Shown here: positions 6,883-14,439 of the stretch, piece by piece
Layout: every line of letters starts with the position of its first letter
Position numbering within the stretch: the stretch's first letter is position 1
IMG/VR virus record: IMGVR_UViG_3300030451_003654
Span: 1 to 64,000 of that record
Source: a virus
Length of the DNA: 64,000 nucleotides
Direction: 5' to 3' (one strand)
Notes under the pieces: model-generated
What the model was told of the DNA's origin: nothing
Seen by the model: the letters and a program-made list of their open reading frames with translations, nothing else
Database searches by the model: none
Translations under genes and position numbers: made by a program

Positions 6883-8356
6883 ATTTGCAAGAGTTAATGA
6901 AGAATTTATAGATATGACACCCACACAAATGGTAAAGTATTTTGATGATAACCCGATGGATAATGTTGAACAAATATTAAACCTATGGGCAAGAAACTAT
7001 CCTAATAACGGTGCAGGTGAAACAGGATTAATTAAGAGAGTTGCTGATAAATATAATGTTGATGCAGGTACTATTGAAACATTGGTAGAGATACATGGTG
7101 GATTAGGCGAAGCAATTGAAACATTATTTGGTGAGGCTGATGGTAATAGAGATATTACAGTAGCCGATGTTTATACTGCTCTACATGGAGAAGATATGAA
7201 TTCAGTATTTACTATGATTATGGAATGTTTTGATAATGTAGATTCTATGGGTAAGAAATGGTTAGCATCCTTTTTACTAAACGAAACAAGAAACAAATGC
7301 GGTAATAATGTCGTAAAGAAAATTCTTCAGAAGACATACGGTATTCCTGCAAGTGATATTAAGAAGGCTGTAAGTTTCCTACCTATTGAAGAAGTTATTT
7401 CTCAAGCAGTTAATAATGGTGCTTTAGTATATGTTCCCGAAGCAGGTAATTATATGAAGCCTATGTTAGCAAAAGGTGGAGATTTTGTAGTAACAAATAA
7501 GAGATTCTGTGATTACAAATATGACGGTATTAGAGCACAAATTCATCAAAACGAAGATGGTATTACTATCTTTAATAGAAAGGGTGATGATATTACATCT
7601 AAGTTTGAAAATGATTTGATTCCTTTGATTGAGAAAAATGCAGACCCTGTGGATTGGATTGTTGATGGTGAGATTTATCCTATTGATACAGAAGGCAACC
7701 CTGCTGAATTTAAAAATATCATGAGTCGTATTCATGGTAAGACTGAAGAAGTAATTTATCGCAACCCTGTAACTATTAAATTGTTTGATTGTTTGATGTA
7801 TGGTGGACAACCTGTATTTGAAGATGATTTAGATACCCGTTGGGAAACACTAAAAATGCACTTTGGTAATGAATTGATTGCTGATATGATAGAGGTCTAT
7901 AATCAAGATGAATTTTTGCAAGTCTATAATGATGCAATCGAGGCAGGATTTGAAGGGGTTATTGTAAAAGACCCTACTATGGCTTATGATTTTGGTGCAA
8001 GAAGTAAAGGTTGGTTGAAGTATAAACCTCCAATGGTAGATATTGATGTTATTATTACTGATGCTCATGCAGGTAAAGGTAGATTAACAGGACAATATTC
8101 TTCTTTTGATATTGCTATTAAAGACGGAGAAACATTAATTCCGTTTGGAAGAGTAGGTAGTGGATTTACAGAAGAGGACATAATGTTTTTAACCCGACTG
8201 TATAACCAAACAGATAGGGAAGATATTATTATCGAGGTCAAGGGTGATATGATTACCAAAAATGAATCTGGTGAATACGGTTTAAGATTCCCAAGATATG
8301 TTAAACACCGAGATGATAAAACAGAACCAACACAATTAGAAGAATTAGAGGTGTAA
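6869..8356 (+). CDS. lig: ATP-dependent DNA ligase, archaeal/eukaryotic LigI type (495 aa)
   Basis: The nucleotidyltransferase lysine is Lys217 in KYDGIRAQIH (motif I), followed by IVDGEIYP (motif III), GFEGVIVKDP (motif IV) and GWLKYKPP (motif V). An OB fold follows, ending in LRFPRYVKHRDDK, typical of archaeal LigI. The first 190 residues form the helical DNA-binding domain. Length is close to cellular archaeal ligase (about 560-600 aa), slightly short. It seals nicks after Okazaki-fragment processing. ATG 6869 is preferred over upstream in-frame starts because AGGAGATGATG precedes it properly. A second ligase-domain protein sits in the virion module (51872-54379). Confidence 0.93.
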   Translation: MLWNEFARVNEEFIDMTPTQMVKYFDDNPMDNVEQILNLWARNYPNNGAGETGLIKRVADKYNVDAGTIETLVEIHGGLGEAIETLFGEADGNRDITVADVYTALHGEDMNSVFTMIMECFDNVDSMGKKWLASFLLNETRNKCGNNVVKKILQKTYGIPASDIKKAVSFLPIEEVISQAVNNGALVYVPEAGNYMKPMLAKGGDFVVTNKRFCDYKYDGIRAQIHQNEDGITIFNRKGDDITSKFENDLIPLIEKNADPVDWIVDGEIYPIDTEGNPAEFKNIMSRIHGKTEEVIYRNPVTIKLFDCLMYGGQPVFEDDLDTRWETLKMHFGNELIADMIEVYNQDEFLQVYNDAIEAGFEGVIVKDPTMAYDFGARSKGWLKYKPPMVDIDVIITDAHAGKGRLTGQYSSFDIAIKDGETLIPFGRVGSGFTEEDIMFLTRLYNQTDREDIIIEVKGDMITKNESGEYGLRFPRYVKHRDDKTEPTQLEELEV

Positions 8357-8358
8357 AT

Positions 8359-8625
8359 ATGGATATAAGAGTAATAGATGAAGAAAAAAAGTGTCATTAT
8401 TGTAGAGAACATTTTAATGGAGTAGAAGAAGGGTTAGTACAGATACTACCGAATGGTGAAGAATCATATTATCATTTAAGATGTATTGGTAAATTATGCG
8501 TTTATAGAATTGAAGGCGTATTACCTAAACATTTATTTGAAGCGGTAGTAACAGAATTAAAAAATCCTCTACCTGTTGAAGATAATGGACAAACAACACT
8601 TGATGATTTCCAAGAAGAAGAATAA
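8359..8625 (+). CDS. Small zinc-finger protein with C-terminal PCNA-interacting (PIP-like) motif (88 aa)
   Basis: A CHYCREHF...YYHLRC cluster near residues 12-38 forms a likely zinc finger of the C-x2-C...H-x2-C type. The C-terminus is QTTLDDFQEEE. This resembles the archaeal PIP box Q-x-x-L-x-x-F and is nearly identical to the end of the viral PolB (QTTLDSWW). The inferred role is a clamp-tethered accessory factor. It is placed directly after the ligase, which could be its partner. Start ATG 8359 follows GAGGTGTAA. Confidence 0.7.
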   Translation: MDIRVIDEEKKCHYCREHFNGVEEGLVQILPNGEESYYHLRCIGKLCVYRIEGVLPKHLFEAVVTELKNPLPVEDNGQTTLDDFQEEE

Positions 8626-8648
8626 TTTTGTAGATATTATAATAAGGT

Positions 8649-9071
8649 ATGAGCAAAATGTTTAATGAAGGACAATTACAAGGAGTGCTATTAACAATAG
8701 CAAGACCCGAAGTAACTGCTTATCAATCACAAAGTAAAACAGGTTGGACAATTAGAACAAGGGTTATGTTTAGAGCAAGTAAATCTTTTCTTGTAGCACT
8801 ACAAAGAAAGTTTGAGCAGTTAGAAATTAAATCTATTCTCAGACTTGTAGAGGGTGTAAATAGAGAAGCACCTGTTTTAATAGTAGGTAAAAGAGATTCT
8901 ATTAAGATTTTAAGAGATTTAATGCCTAAACATATTCCCTGTTCACATTCAAATTGGGCTTTGATTGATGATATAATGGCAGGTATGGAAAATAAAGAAC
9001 ATTTAGAAGATGAAGGAATGAGTGGATTGATAGAGTTGATTAACAATGAAAGGAAAGACAAAGAAGTTTAA
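8649..9071 (+). CDS. Protein with a LAGLIDADG-nuclease-like layout but degenerate motif (140 aa)
   Basis: The N-terminus EGQLQGVLLTIARPEV followed by basic strands (TGWTIRTRVMFRASKS), a helix (FLVALQRKFEQLEI) and strands ending in LIVGKRDSIKILRDLMP resembles one half of the LAGLIDADG fold. The acidic catalytic residues of the motif are not evident. It may be a domesticated DNA-binding protein. Assignment is weak and made by secondary-structure pattern only. The gene overlaps the next by 26 bases. Confidence 0.5.
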   Translation: MSKMFNEGQLQGVLLTIARPEVTAYQSQSKTGWTIRTRVMFRASKSFLVALQRKFEQLEIKSILRLVEGVNREAPVLIVGKRDSIKILRDLMPKHIPCSHSNWALIDDIMAGMENKEHLEDEGMSGLIELINNERKDKEV

Positions 9072-9876
9072 TTTATATGTTGGTGGAAACGGTAGTGGTA
9101 AAACTAAAAGAGCGAAGCAACAATTAGGTTCAAGACCTTTTGTTGTTTATCAAGCCAATGATATTAAGTTAGACGATGTATATTCTTATCCTAAAAATCA
9201 TGGTATATTAATTGAAGATGTACATTACAAACCTGATAAAGATAAGATACTTCAAATTCTATATGTCTTAGATTATGTAGCATTAACATCAAATAATGAA
9301 AAAGATGTACCAAAGGCTATAATGAATCTATGTGTAAGAAAAAGAATGGGTCAAACAGACAACAGGCAAATAGAAATTAAAAAGATTGCACCAAACGCTG
9401 AGTCAATTAAAAAGTATGAAGCAACAATTTATGATATTAACATAGCATACTTAAAAAATAAAAATAGAAAGGAGGTATTAGATTTGATTAAATATAACAA
9501 GCCTTCTGATATGCAATTGATTAGTTGGATTCAGCCTAATATTGATGTAAGAAATATTGCTTTTGCTGATAATATTATGAGAAGATGGAGTACAGATTAT
9601 TTCTATGAGATACTAACTTATTCATGGTCGGGTTATCATGGTGGTAGAGTAGAATTTCCAAGAAGAAATAGTTATTCTCCCGTTCCTAAAATATGTGCAA
9701 AGTTAGGATTAAAAGAAAAGGATGCTTATTTAGTTAAGACCTTTTTGAAAAACCCTGAGTATCAAGAATGGGCTATTAGTAAATTAGATAGAGATGAATG
9801 TAAAATTTTAGGTTTAAAGAAACCAAGAAAGCAACCGATTAGAGTAGTTAATACAAAGTTAGGTGATTGGTTATGA
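9046..9876 (+). CDS. P-loop ATPase, possibly AAA+ clamp-loader-like (276 aa)
   Basis: Walker A is GGNGSGKT at residues 13-20 and a Walker B-like strand is GILIEDVHY. An ALTSNNEKDVPKAI segment follows where sensor 1 would be in clamp-loader and related AAA+ proteins. The C-terminal 100 residues are helical and basic, ending KLGDWL. Archaeal clamp loaders need a large and a small RFC subunit. A canonical small subunit is encoded 0.9 kb downstream, so this could serve as the large one. That is inference, and a different DNA-dependent ATPase is possible. Confidence 0.6.
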   Translation: MKGKTKKFNLYVGGNGSGKTKRAKQQLGSRPFVVYQANDIKLDDVYSYPKNHGILIEDVHYKPDKDKILQILYVLDYVALTSNNEKDVPKAIMNLCVRKRMGQTDNRQIEIKKIAPNAESIKKYEATIYDINIAYLKNKNRKEVLDLIKYNKPSDMQLISWIQPNIDVRNIAFADNIMRRWSTDYFYEILTYSWSGYHGGRVEFPRRNSYSPVPKICAKLGLKEKDAYLVKTFLKNPEYQEWAISKLDRDECKILGLKKPRKQPIRVVNTKLGDWL

Positions 9877-10031
9877 GAATAGCAAAAGGAACAGGAGTAT
9901 CTTTTAACGCATGGTTAGGAAAGATAGAAAAGACTGTAAAAGATAAAGTTAGATTTTTACAGTTAAGAGAATTCTACGAAGATGATTTAACTCCTGATGA
10001 GGTAAAAATAAAGGTGGATATTGATGGTTAA
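9873..10031 (+). CDS. Small protein of unknown function (52 aa)
   Basis: The frame starts at an ATGA overlap with the ATPase stop and ends inside the next gene. The product begins MRIAKGTGVSFNAWLGKIEK and ends DLTPDEVKIKVDIDG. It has no cysteines and no membrane segment. Overlaps on both sides support translation. Function unknown. Confidence 0.5.
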   Translation: MRIAKGTGVSFNAWLGKIEKTVKDKVRFLQLREFYEDDLTPDEVKIKVDIDG

Positions 10032-10365
10032 AAGAAATTGGATTAAAGGCGTAAGAAGAAAAAGAAATAAAACTTATGCTGAAAGGTTTATTGATAGAGC
10101 CATGAATGATGGTGTTGAAAGAAGTGCAAGTCAAATATTAGATGCTATCATTGATTATATTGATAATAATGGTTTAACATATAACTATGTACCAACTAAA
10201 GGAAAGATAATTAATTATGTTAATGATAGTAGTAGGTATCATAAAACTATCAATAAAACATCCAATACTTATACCAAAATATATTTGTGTGAAACTTGTG
10301 ATGGAACAGGTTTTGTCAGACATAATAATTGTAAAGAATGTAATAGTGAGAGTGAAGAAGAATGA
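10024..10365 (+). CDS. Basic protein with C-terminal zinc motif (113 aa)
   Basis: ATG 10024 follows AAAGGTGGAT. The N-terminal 20 residues are strongly basic, a helical segment follows (SASQILDAIIDYID), and the C-terminus has CETCDGTG...CKEC, half of a DnaJ-type C-x2-C-x-G-x-G site. Nucleic-acid binding is plausible. No family recognised. Confidence 0.65.
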   Translation: MVKRNWIKGVRRKRNKTYAERFIDRAMNDGVERSASQILDAIIDYIDNNGLTYNYVPTKGKIINYVNDSSRYHKTINKTSNTYTKIYLCETCDGTGFVRHNNCKECNSESEEE

Positions 10366-10559
10366 AATGTGAAATGTGTGGATTAGAAAATGCTGAACAT
10401 AAAGGAATGCATTGTGGAGTGTATAAGGTTTGTAATGATTGTGTTGCAAAATCAGTACACGCAAGAATGTGGCTTATTGGAAAAGCAAAAGAAATTAAGA
10501 CGGATTATTTATACGGTGTAGATTATAAGGTGAATAGCGATGATGCAGGAAACAAATAA
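10362..10559 (+). CDS. Small zinc-finger protein (65 aa)
   Basis: An ATGA overlap provides the start. The first 27 residues contain CEMCGLENAEHKGMHC and CNDC, a four-cysteine zinc finger with additional histidines. The rest is a helical, basic segment. It belongs with the many mini zinc proteins in this region. Function unknown. Confidence 0.65.
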   Translation: MKCEMCGLENAEHKGMHCGVYKVCNDCVAKSVHARMWLIGKAKEIKTDYLYGVDYKVNSDDAGNK

Positions 10560-10668
10560 ACTACTGAATAAATTAAATGAAAACATAGAACGAGGCAATA
10601 GAATACTTGTCGTTGTAACGATAGTTAATATTGCTACTGTAATTATGATAGGATTGGTATTACTATGA
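10540..10668 (+). CDS. Small single-membrane-helix protein (42 aa)
   Basis: Two adjacent ATGs (10540 and 10543) follow AAGGTGAATAG; either may be used. A basic and polar N-terminus of 20 residues precedes a long hydrophobic helix, ILVVVTIVNIATVIMIGLV, at about residues 22-40. This looks like a membrane-anchored micro-protein. It overlaps both neighbours. Confidence 0.55.
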   Translation: MMQETNKLLNKLNENIERGNRILVVVTIVNIATVIMIGLVLL

Positions 10669-10787
10669 AATGTAAATACTGTGATGGCTCAGGGGTTGCC
10701 ATTGAAATGCCATGCCCCGAATGTAAAGGATTAGGAGAGATTGAAAATGAATTGGACAGAAAAATACAGACCACAAAGAGTAAGTGA
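10665..10787 (+). CDS. Mini DnaJ-type zinc-finger protein (40 aa)
   Basis: The frame opens with MKCKYCDGSG and continues to CPECKGLGEIE, a complete DnaJ-type finger (C-x2-C-x-G-x-G twice). It starts in an ATGA overlap with the upstream gene and ends 41 bases inside the RFC gene. In phages such stand-alone DnaJ fingers are common and of unknown role. Confidence 0.55.
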   Translation: MKCKYCDGSGVAIEMPCPECKGLGEIENELDRKIQTTKSK

Positions 10788-11652
10788 TATAAGAGGACAA
10801 ACTAAATTTGTATCAGATGCAAACTCATGGATTGAAAGAGGCGATATGCCTAATGTTTTAATCTATGGAAATCCTGGAAATGGTAAAACAACAGCAGGTC
10901 ATTGTTTAGCAAATGAGTTTTTAGGTGATGGTAAGAGCGTTAATTTTATTGAGATTAATGCAAGCCAAGATAGAAAGTTAGATACAATTAGAAATACTAT
11001 TTCTAACTTTGCAAATACTAAAGGTACTACACCTTTCAAGATTTGTATGTTAGATGAGATAGATGGTATGACAAGAGATTCTCAAAGAGCATTAAAGAGA
11101 GTTATGGAAAGAGCAACTAATGTTAGGTTTATTATTACTTGTAATGAACATAGTGATGTTGATTATGCTATCCGTAGTAGATGTGCTAATTATTGGTTTG
11201 AACCTTTACCTTATGAAGATATGTATAAAATGTTGTGGTACATATCAATTGAAGAAAACTTCAAGGTGAATGATGATGATTTACTTGAATACTGTAAAGC
11301 AATCAATGGAGATATGCGAAGAGGTATTAATGAATTACAAGCCTGTGCTTTTAGCGGTACAGACATTATAGAAAAATCAAGAGAATTTTTGAATAATTAT
11401 ACAAAGATTATGGACCATATAATAAAGAAAGAAGTTTTTGAAGCGAATGACCTATTGATGAAAGAAGTATTAAGTGGTCGTTCTGTAAAAGAAATATGTA
11501 ATAATCTACATCATTGTGTATTAGATATGGAAATTGATAGAAGCATTATGTTTAAGTGCCTCAGTCATATAGGAGAAATGGAATGGAGAAGCAAGTCAAT
11601 GACTCCAAAAATAATCGTGTCGTGGTTCTCGGCACAATTCATTGACAACTAA
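10747..11652 (+). CDS. rfcS: Clamp loader small subunit, RFC-S (301 aa)
   Basis: The protein starts MNWTEKYRPQRVSDIRGQ, the conserved RFC beginning. Walker A is GNPGNGKT (41-48), followed by FIEINAS, Walker B as MLDEIDGM, sensor 1 FIITCNEHSDVD and the SRC arginine-finger motif (IRSRCANYWF). A helical C-terminal collar follows. Length is close to cellular RFC-S (about 320 aa). It loads PCNA onto primed DNA using ATP, probably with other subunits. Start ATG 10747 is chosen over an upstream TTG because the protein family starts there. Confidence 0.93.
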   Translation: MNWTEKYRPQRVSDIRGQTKFVSDANSWIERGDMPNVLIYGNPGNGKTTAGHCLANEFLGDGKSVNFIEINASQDRKLDTIRNTISNFANTKGTTPFKICMLDEIDGMTRDSQRALKRVMERATNVRFIITCNEHSDVDYAIRSRCANYWFEPLPYEDMYKMLWYISIEENFKVNDDDLLEYCKAINGDMRRGINELQACAFSGTDIIEKSREFLNNYTKIMDHIIKKEVFEANDLLMKEVLSGRSVKEICNNLHHCVLDMEIDRSIMFKCLSHIGEMEWRSKSMTPKIIVSWFSAQFIDN

Positions 11653-11678
11653 AGAAAAGACAAAGGAAAGTGAAAAAT

Positions 11679-12923
11679 ATGAATGAAAGAATAGAAAAAG
11701 AATTGAATGGATTAGCAAACAAATTGGGTAAGTCTGAAGCCGAAATGCTTGAGAAGTACAACGAAATTGCAGAAAGCAACAACCTTGATTTAGAGAATGA
11801 GCGACAACAAATGGTTGCACTAACTCTAACAAGAAACTTTGTAAGAGGTTCTCTAAAATCTAATACTACTAAGAGAAGTAGTGGTGGATATGGAAATGAT
11901 GCTTTTGGATTTGTTGTTGGTTCTGAACCTGCAAGAGATGTACAGGAATGGAAGAGAAAAACTTTGATTAGTGATTATAACAGTAATCCTAATACTGTAT
12001 TCAATGAAGAAAGATGTGCTGAAGTTGTACTAACTGATGCAGGTTATGAAAAGAGTCAAGTTGTAGATGGTGATGTACAAACTAAGGTAATTCCTCAATT
12101 GCCTAATTCATCTATTGAAGTAGAAGAAAATAAGTGGATTGTACCTCTTGATAATATTAAGTCTTTTATGAGTGGAGATGCAAACCCTCGCTATGGAAAG
12201 CCTCTACCTGCTGAAGAATTTAGAAGAAGAGTACATTTGATTGCAAAGAAAGACGGTGGAGATTATCAATATTGGACTTTTGGTTTGAAGAATATTGCCG
12301 CTAAAGAATGGGATGTAAGACCATTTGAGTGGATTCATCTAAACGCTTTGTTTAATGATGACAGAAATGCTTGTTATGGTATTAAGGGAAGAACACTTGC
12401 TTCTCTACAATATAATGCTAACTTAGATGAAGATGATGATTTGTATGTTGGTAAGTTGCCTTCTATGGAAGATTTACTTGTTGATTGCATGGAAGAATAT
12501 ATTGCTGATTTGATGGAGATTGAAGATTATCATTCTACTATTATGTCAAATCCAGGAATGAAACTATGTATTACTGATGGTATTGTAAGCAGTATGAATT
12601 TGACTGTAAATGAAAAGACAGGAAATAGAGTATTGTGGATTGAACCTGCTGATGCAAGTTATGGTTTTGAAGAAGCCGATATTCCTGATTCAACACCATG
12701 TTGGATTCCTGCTAATGTGGAAATTGATTTTGGTGTAGGTTCTGATATTATTGTTATTGGTAGAACAAATCAAACTCTAAAAAGAGATGAAGATGGAAAC
12801 CAATTAGAAGATGAATGGAATCCTGTATCTATGAATGTATATGGTATTCTTCCGAGAGTTGCTCTTGGTGCACCGAATGAAGTTGTAGAATCAACTGATG
12901 ATGAATCATTGACTTATTGGTGA
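11679..12923 (+). CDS. Probable single-stranded-DNA-binding protein (SSB/RPA-like), 414 aa
   Basis: No enzyme motif is visible. The acidic C-terminus ending ESTDDESLTYW, with a terminal aromatic residue, resembles the interaction tail of SSB proteins. Two beta-rich regions (about 150-240 and 290-390) could be OB folds. It lies between the clamp loader and a Sak4-type ATPase, where an SSB is expected. The ATG at 11679 follows AAAGGAAAGTGAAAAAT, a strong leader nearly identical to that of the major capsid protein, which suggests abundant synthesis. The assignment is by tail, context and expression signal, not by direct homology. Confidence 0.55.
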   Translation: MNERIEKELNGLANKLGKSEAEMLEKYNEIAESNNLDLENERQQMVALTLTRNFVRGSLKSNTTKRSSGGYGNDAFGFVVGSEPARDVQEWKRKTLISDYNSNPNTVFNEERCAEVVLTDAGYEKSQVVDGDVQTKVIPQLPNSSIEVEENKWIVPLDNIKSFMSGDANPRYGKPLPAEEFRRRVHLIAKKDGGDYQYWTFGLKNIAAKEWDVRPFEWIHLNALFNDDRNACYGIKGRTLASLQYNANLDEDDDLYVGKLPSMEDLLVDCMEEYIADLMEIEDYHSTIMSNPGMKLCITDGIVSSMNLTVNEKTGNRVLWIEPADASYGFEEADIPDSTPCWIPANVEIDFGVGSDIIVIGRTNQTLKRDEDGNQLEDEWNPVSMNVYGILPRVALGAPNEVVESTDDESLTYW

Positions 12924-12928
12924 TTTTA

Positions 12929-13084
12929 ATGAATTGGAAGAAGTTAGGTTTTTACAGTAGTTTAGTATCTATTGTTGGTAGTATTGCTATCTATGCTTTG
13001 CACGATGAGAATTTAGGTATTTTTGTTGGGCTTTGGGCATCAGCATTATTACTTCTATCAGATAGAGTCGAAGAAGTACTTTGA
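12929..13084 (+). CDS. Small two-helix membrane protein (51 aa)
   Basis: ATG 12929 follows GGTGATTTTA that overlaps the upstream stop. Two hydrophobic helices are predicted: SSLVSIVGSIAIYAL at about 9-23 and LGIFVGLWASALLLL at about 28-42, separated by a short HDEN turn. This is a small hairpin membrane protein. A holin-like role is possible, but the location among replication genes does not favour it. Confidence 0.6.
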   Translation: MNWKKLGFYSSLVSIVGSIAIYALHDENLGIFVGLWASALLLLSDRVEEVL

Positions 13085-13112
13085 TTGTACTTTGATTTTA
13101 TGATGTGTAATC

Positions 13113-13152
13113 GTAGGCGTTAATGACGGTCATAGAGGTGCGAAGCCTATAC
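13113..13152 (+). ncRNA. Possible structured RNA element in an intergenic leader
   Basis: The 82-base gap between the membrane-protein gene and the gene at 13167 holds a hairpin. GTAGGC (13113-13118) pairs with GCCTAT (13145-13150), with one G-U, and encloses a small ATGA/TCAT stem. It is more GC-rich than its surroundings. It could be a leader element or a processing site. Hand folding only. Confidence 0.25.
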
Positions 13153-13166
13153 AAAGAGGTATTCAA

Positions 13167-13385
13167 ATGAGTGAAGAAAGATATGTAAGAATGAATCAGT
13201 TAAGTTTAGATTTGGCTGAAGTAGAAGCAATTGAGTGGAAGAAAATAGATGATGATGAAAATATATCAGCACAGGATTTGTATTCAATTAGAATACATCT
13301 AAAGAGTGGTAAAATGTATTCAAGACAATTATTTGAAACTCAATTTGATGAACTGAAAGAACAGTTTAAAGGATTAATTAATTAA
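13167..13385 (+). CDS. Small protein of unknown function (72 aa)
   Basis: ATG 13167 follows GAGGTATTCAA. Residues 17-50 read as alternating strands (VEAIEWKKI...YSIRIHLKSGKMYS) ahead of a C-terminal helix, similar in layout to small PH-like phage proteins. No cysteines or membrane helices. Function unknown. It is preceded by a structured intergenic region. Confidence 0.65.
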   Translation: MSEERYVRMNQLSLDLAEVEAIEWKKIDDDENISAQDLYSIRIHLKSGKMYSRQLFETQFDELKEQFKGLIN

Positions 13386-13403
13386 AAAAGGAAGTGAAGA
13401 AAA

Positions 13404-14318
13404 ATGGGAATAGGAAATAAGAAAGGAAATGCGGCAGGAAGTGTATTGAAAAATGCAAAGGAAGAAAGCGGATTATCTGCTTTTAAGGAAGCAAAACTAA
13501 GAGCAATGAATCAGCGAAAGAAACTACTTGAGCAAGATTCAGCATTTATGATTTGTGGAATTAGTGGAAATCCAGGAACAGGTAAAACAGGAATTGCTTT
13601 AGATTGTAGAACCGAAAAAGAAAAAGAAACACATTGGTTGTTTATTCTTGATTTTGATGAAGGTGCTGAACCTACATGGAGGCAACATTGGGCTAATGAT
13701 GAAAAGATTGTTATCTTTAATCCATACATTTACAATGAAGATATGACTGTTGATTATTTGGCTACGGCTGATATGGCAAGATTCTTTATTGCTATGGTTA
13801 AGGAAGCAATTGAAACAGGACAAATTGAAGATGGTGAAGATACTGTACAAATTGATGCAGTAAAGGCTATTGTTTTTGATGGTCTTGATTCATGGTTAGA
13901 TACTACAAATATGATTGCAAGATTAAATCATATTAAGGGTAAAGACCCAAGAGCAGCAGATAAAGTAAAAATGGTTCCGACACAATGGTATGCAAGAACA
14001 GAAGAGTATAAGAGATTATTTAAGGCGGCTTGTCAATTAAGATGCCATAAATTCTTTATTACTCATATGAAAGAAGTACATGATGGATTTGATATTGTTG
14101 GTATGAAGCCTGATTGGGAGAAATCTACAACGGCTAAATTATTCCAACACATTGAATGTAAAATGGAAGAAAGAGGTAAAACATTTAAACTTACAGGAAC
14201 AGTTAGAAAGTCTAAGACTAATGCTGATAATGTAGGTCAGACATTTACAATTATGGAAAATAATGGTAAAGAAATTGTATGGAACGGTATTCCTGCAATT
14301 AGCGAGAATACTCTTTGA
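13404..14318 (+). CDS. RecA-fold P-loop ATPase, Sak4/AAA_24-like (304 aa)
   Basis: Walker A is GISGNPGTGKTG (55-62 core) and a Walker B-like strand is KAIVFDGLDSWL. The LFILDFDEGAEPTWRQ and FFITHMKEVHDG segments match the architecture of phage nucleotide-binding Sak4-type proteins. These single-domain RecA homologues promote strand annealing together with the viral SSB. A basic N-terminal extension of 45 residues precedes the core. ATG 13404 follows AAAAGGAAGTGAAGAAAA, the strong leader shared with the SSB-like and capsid genes. Confidence 0.75.
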   Translation: MGIGNKKGNAAGSVLKNAKEESGLSAFKEAKLRAMNQRKKLLEQDSAFMICGISGNPGTGKTGIALDCRTEKEKETHWLFILDFDEGAEPTWRQHWANDEKIVIFNPYIYNEDMTVDYLATADMARFFIAMVKEAIETGQIEDGEDTVQIDAVKAIVFDGLDSWLDTTNMIARLNHIKGKDPRAADKVKMVPTQWYARTEEYKRLFKAACQLRCHKFFITHMKEVHDGFDIVGMKPDWEKSTTAKLFQHIECKMEERGKTFKLTGTVRKSKTNADNVGQTFTIMENNGKEIVWNGIPAISENTL

Positions 14319-14365
14319 GGATTAGTTTCCTCTTTGATATTATAGGGTTTTGTTAAGCGGTAATT

Positions 14366-14415
14366 GAATAGAGAAGTGGCTAATGCAAACGGGGTTTTCC
14401 TCCATCCTTCTATTC
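14366..14415 (+). ncRNA. Possible structured RNA or leader element upstream of PCNA
   Basis: In the 121-base gap before PCNA, GAATAG-AAG (14366-14376, with a 2-base bulge) pairs with CTTCTATTC (14407-14415). An extra TGG/CCA extension lies inside. The loop contains a GGGG run and a TTTTCCTCC run that could pair with each other. This could be a transcript terminator for the upstream gene, a leader of the PCNA transcript or a small RNA. Hand folding only. Confidence 0.3.
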
Positions 14416-14439
14416 CCCCTATTTTAAGGAGATGTTAAT

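Noticed and set aside
13085-14439. tRNA genes in the two structured gaps
   Set aside because: No cloverleaf, T-loop GTTCRA or acceptor stem could be made from either gap.
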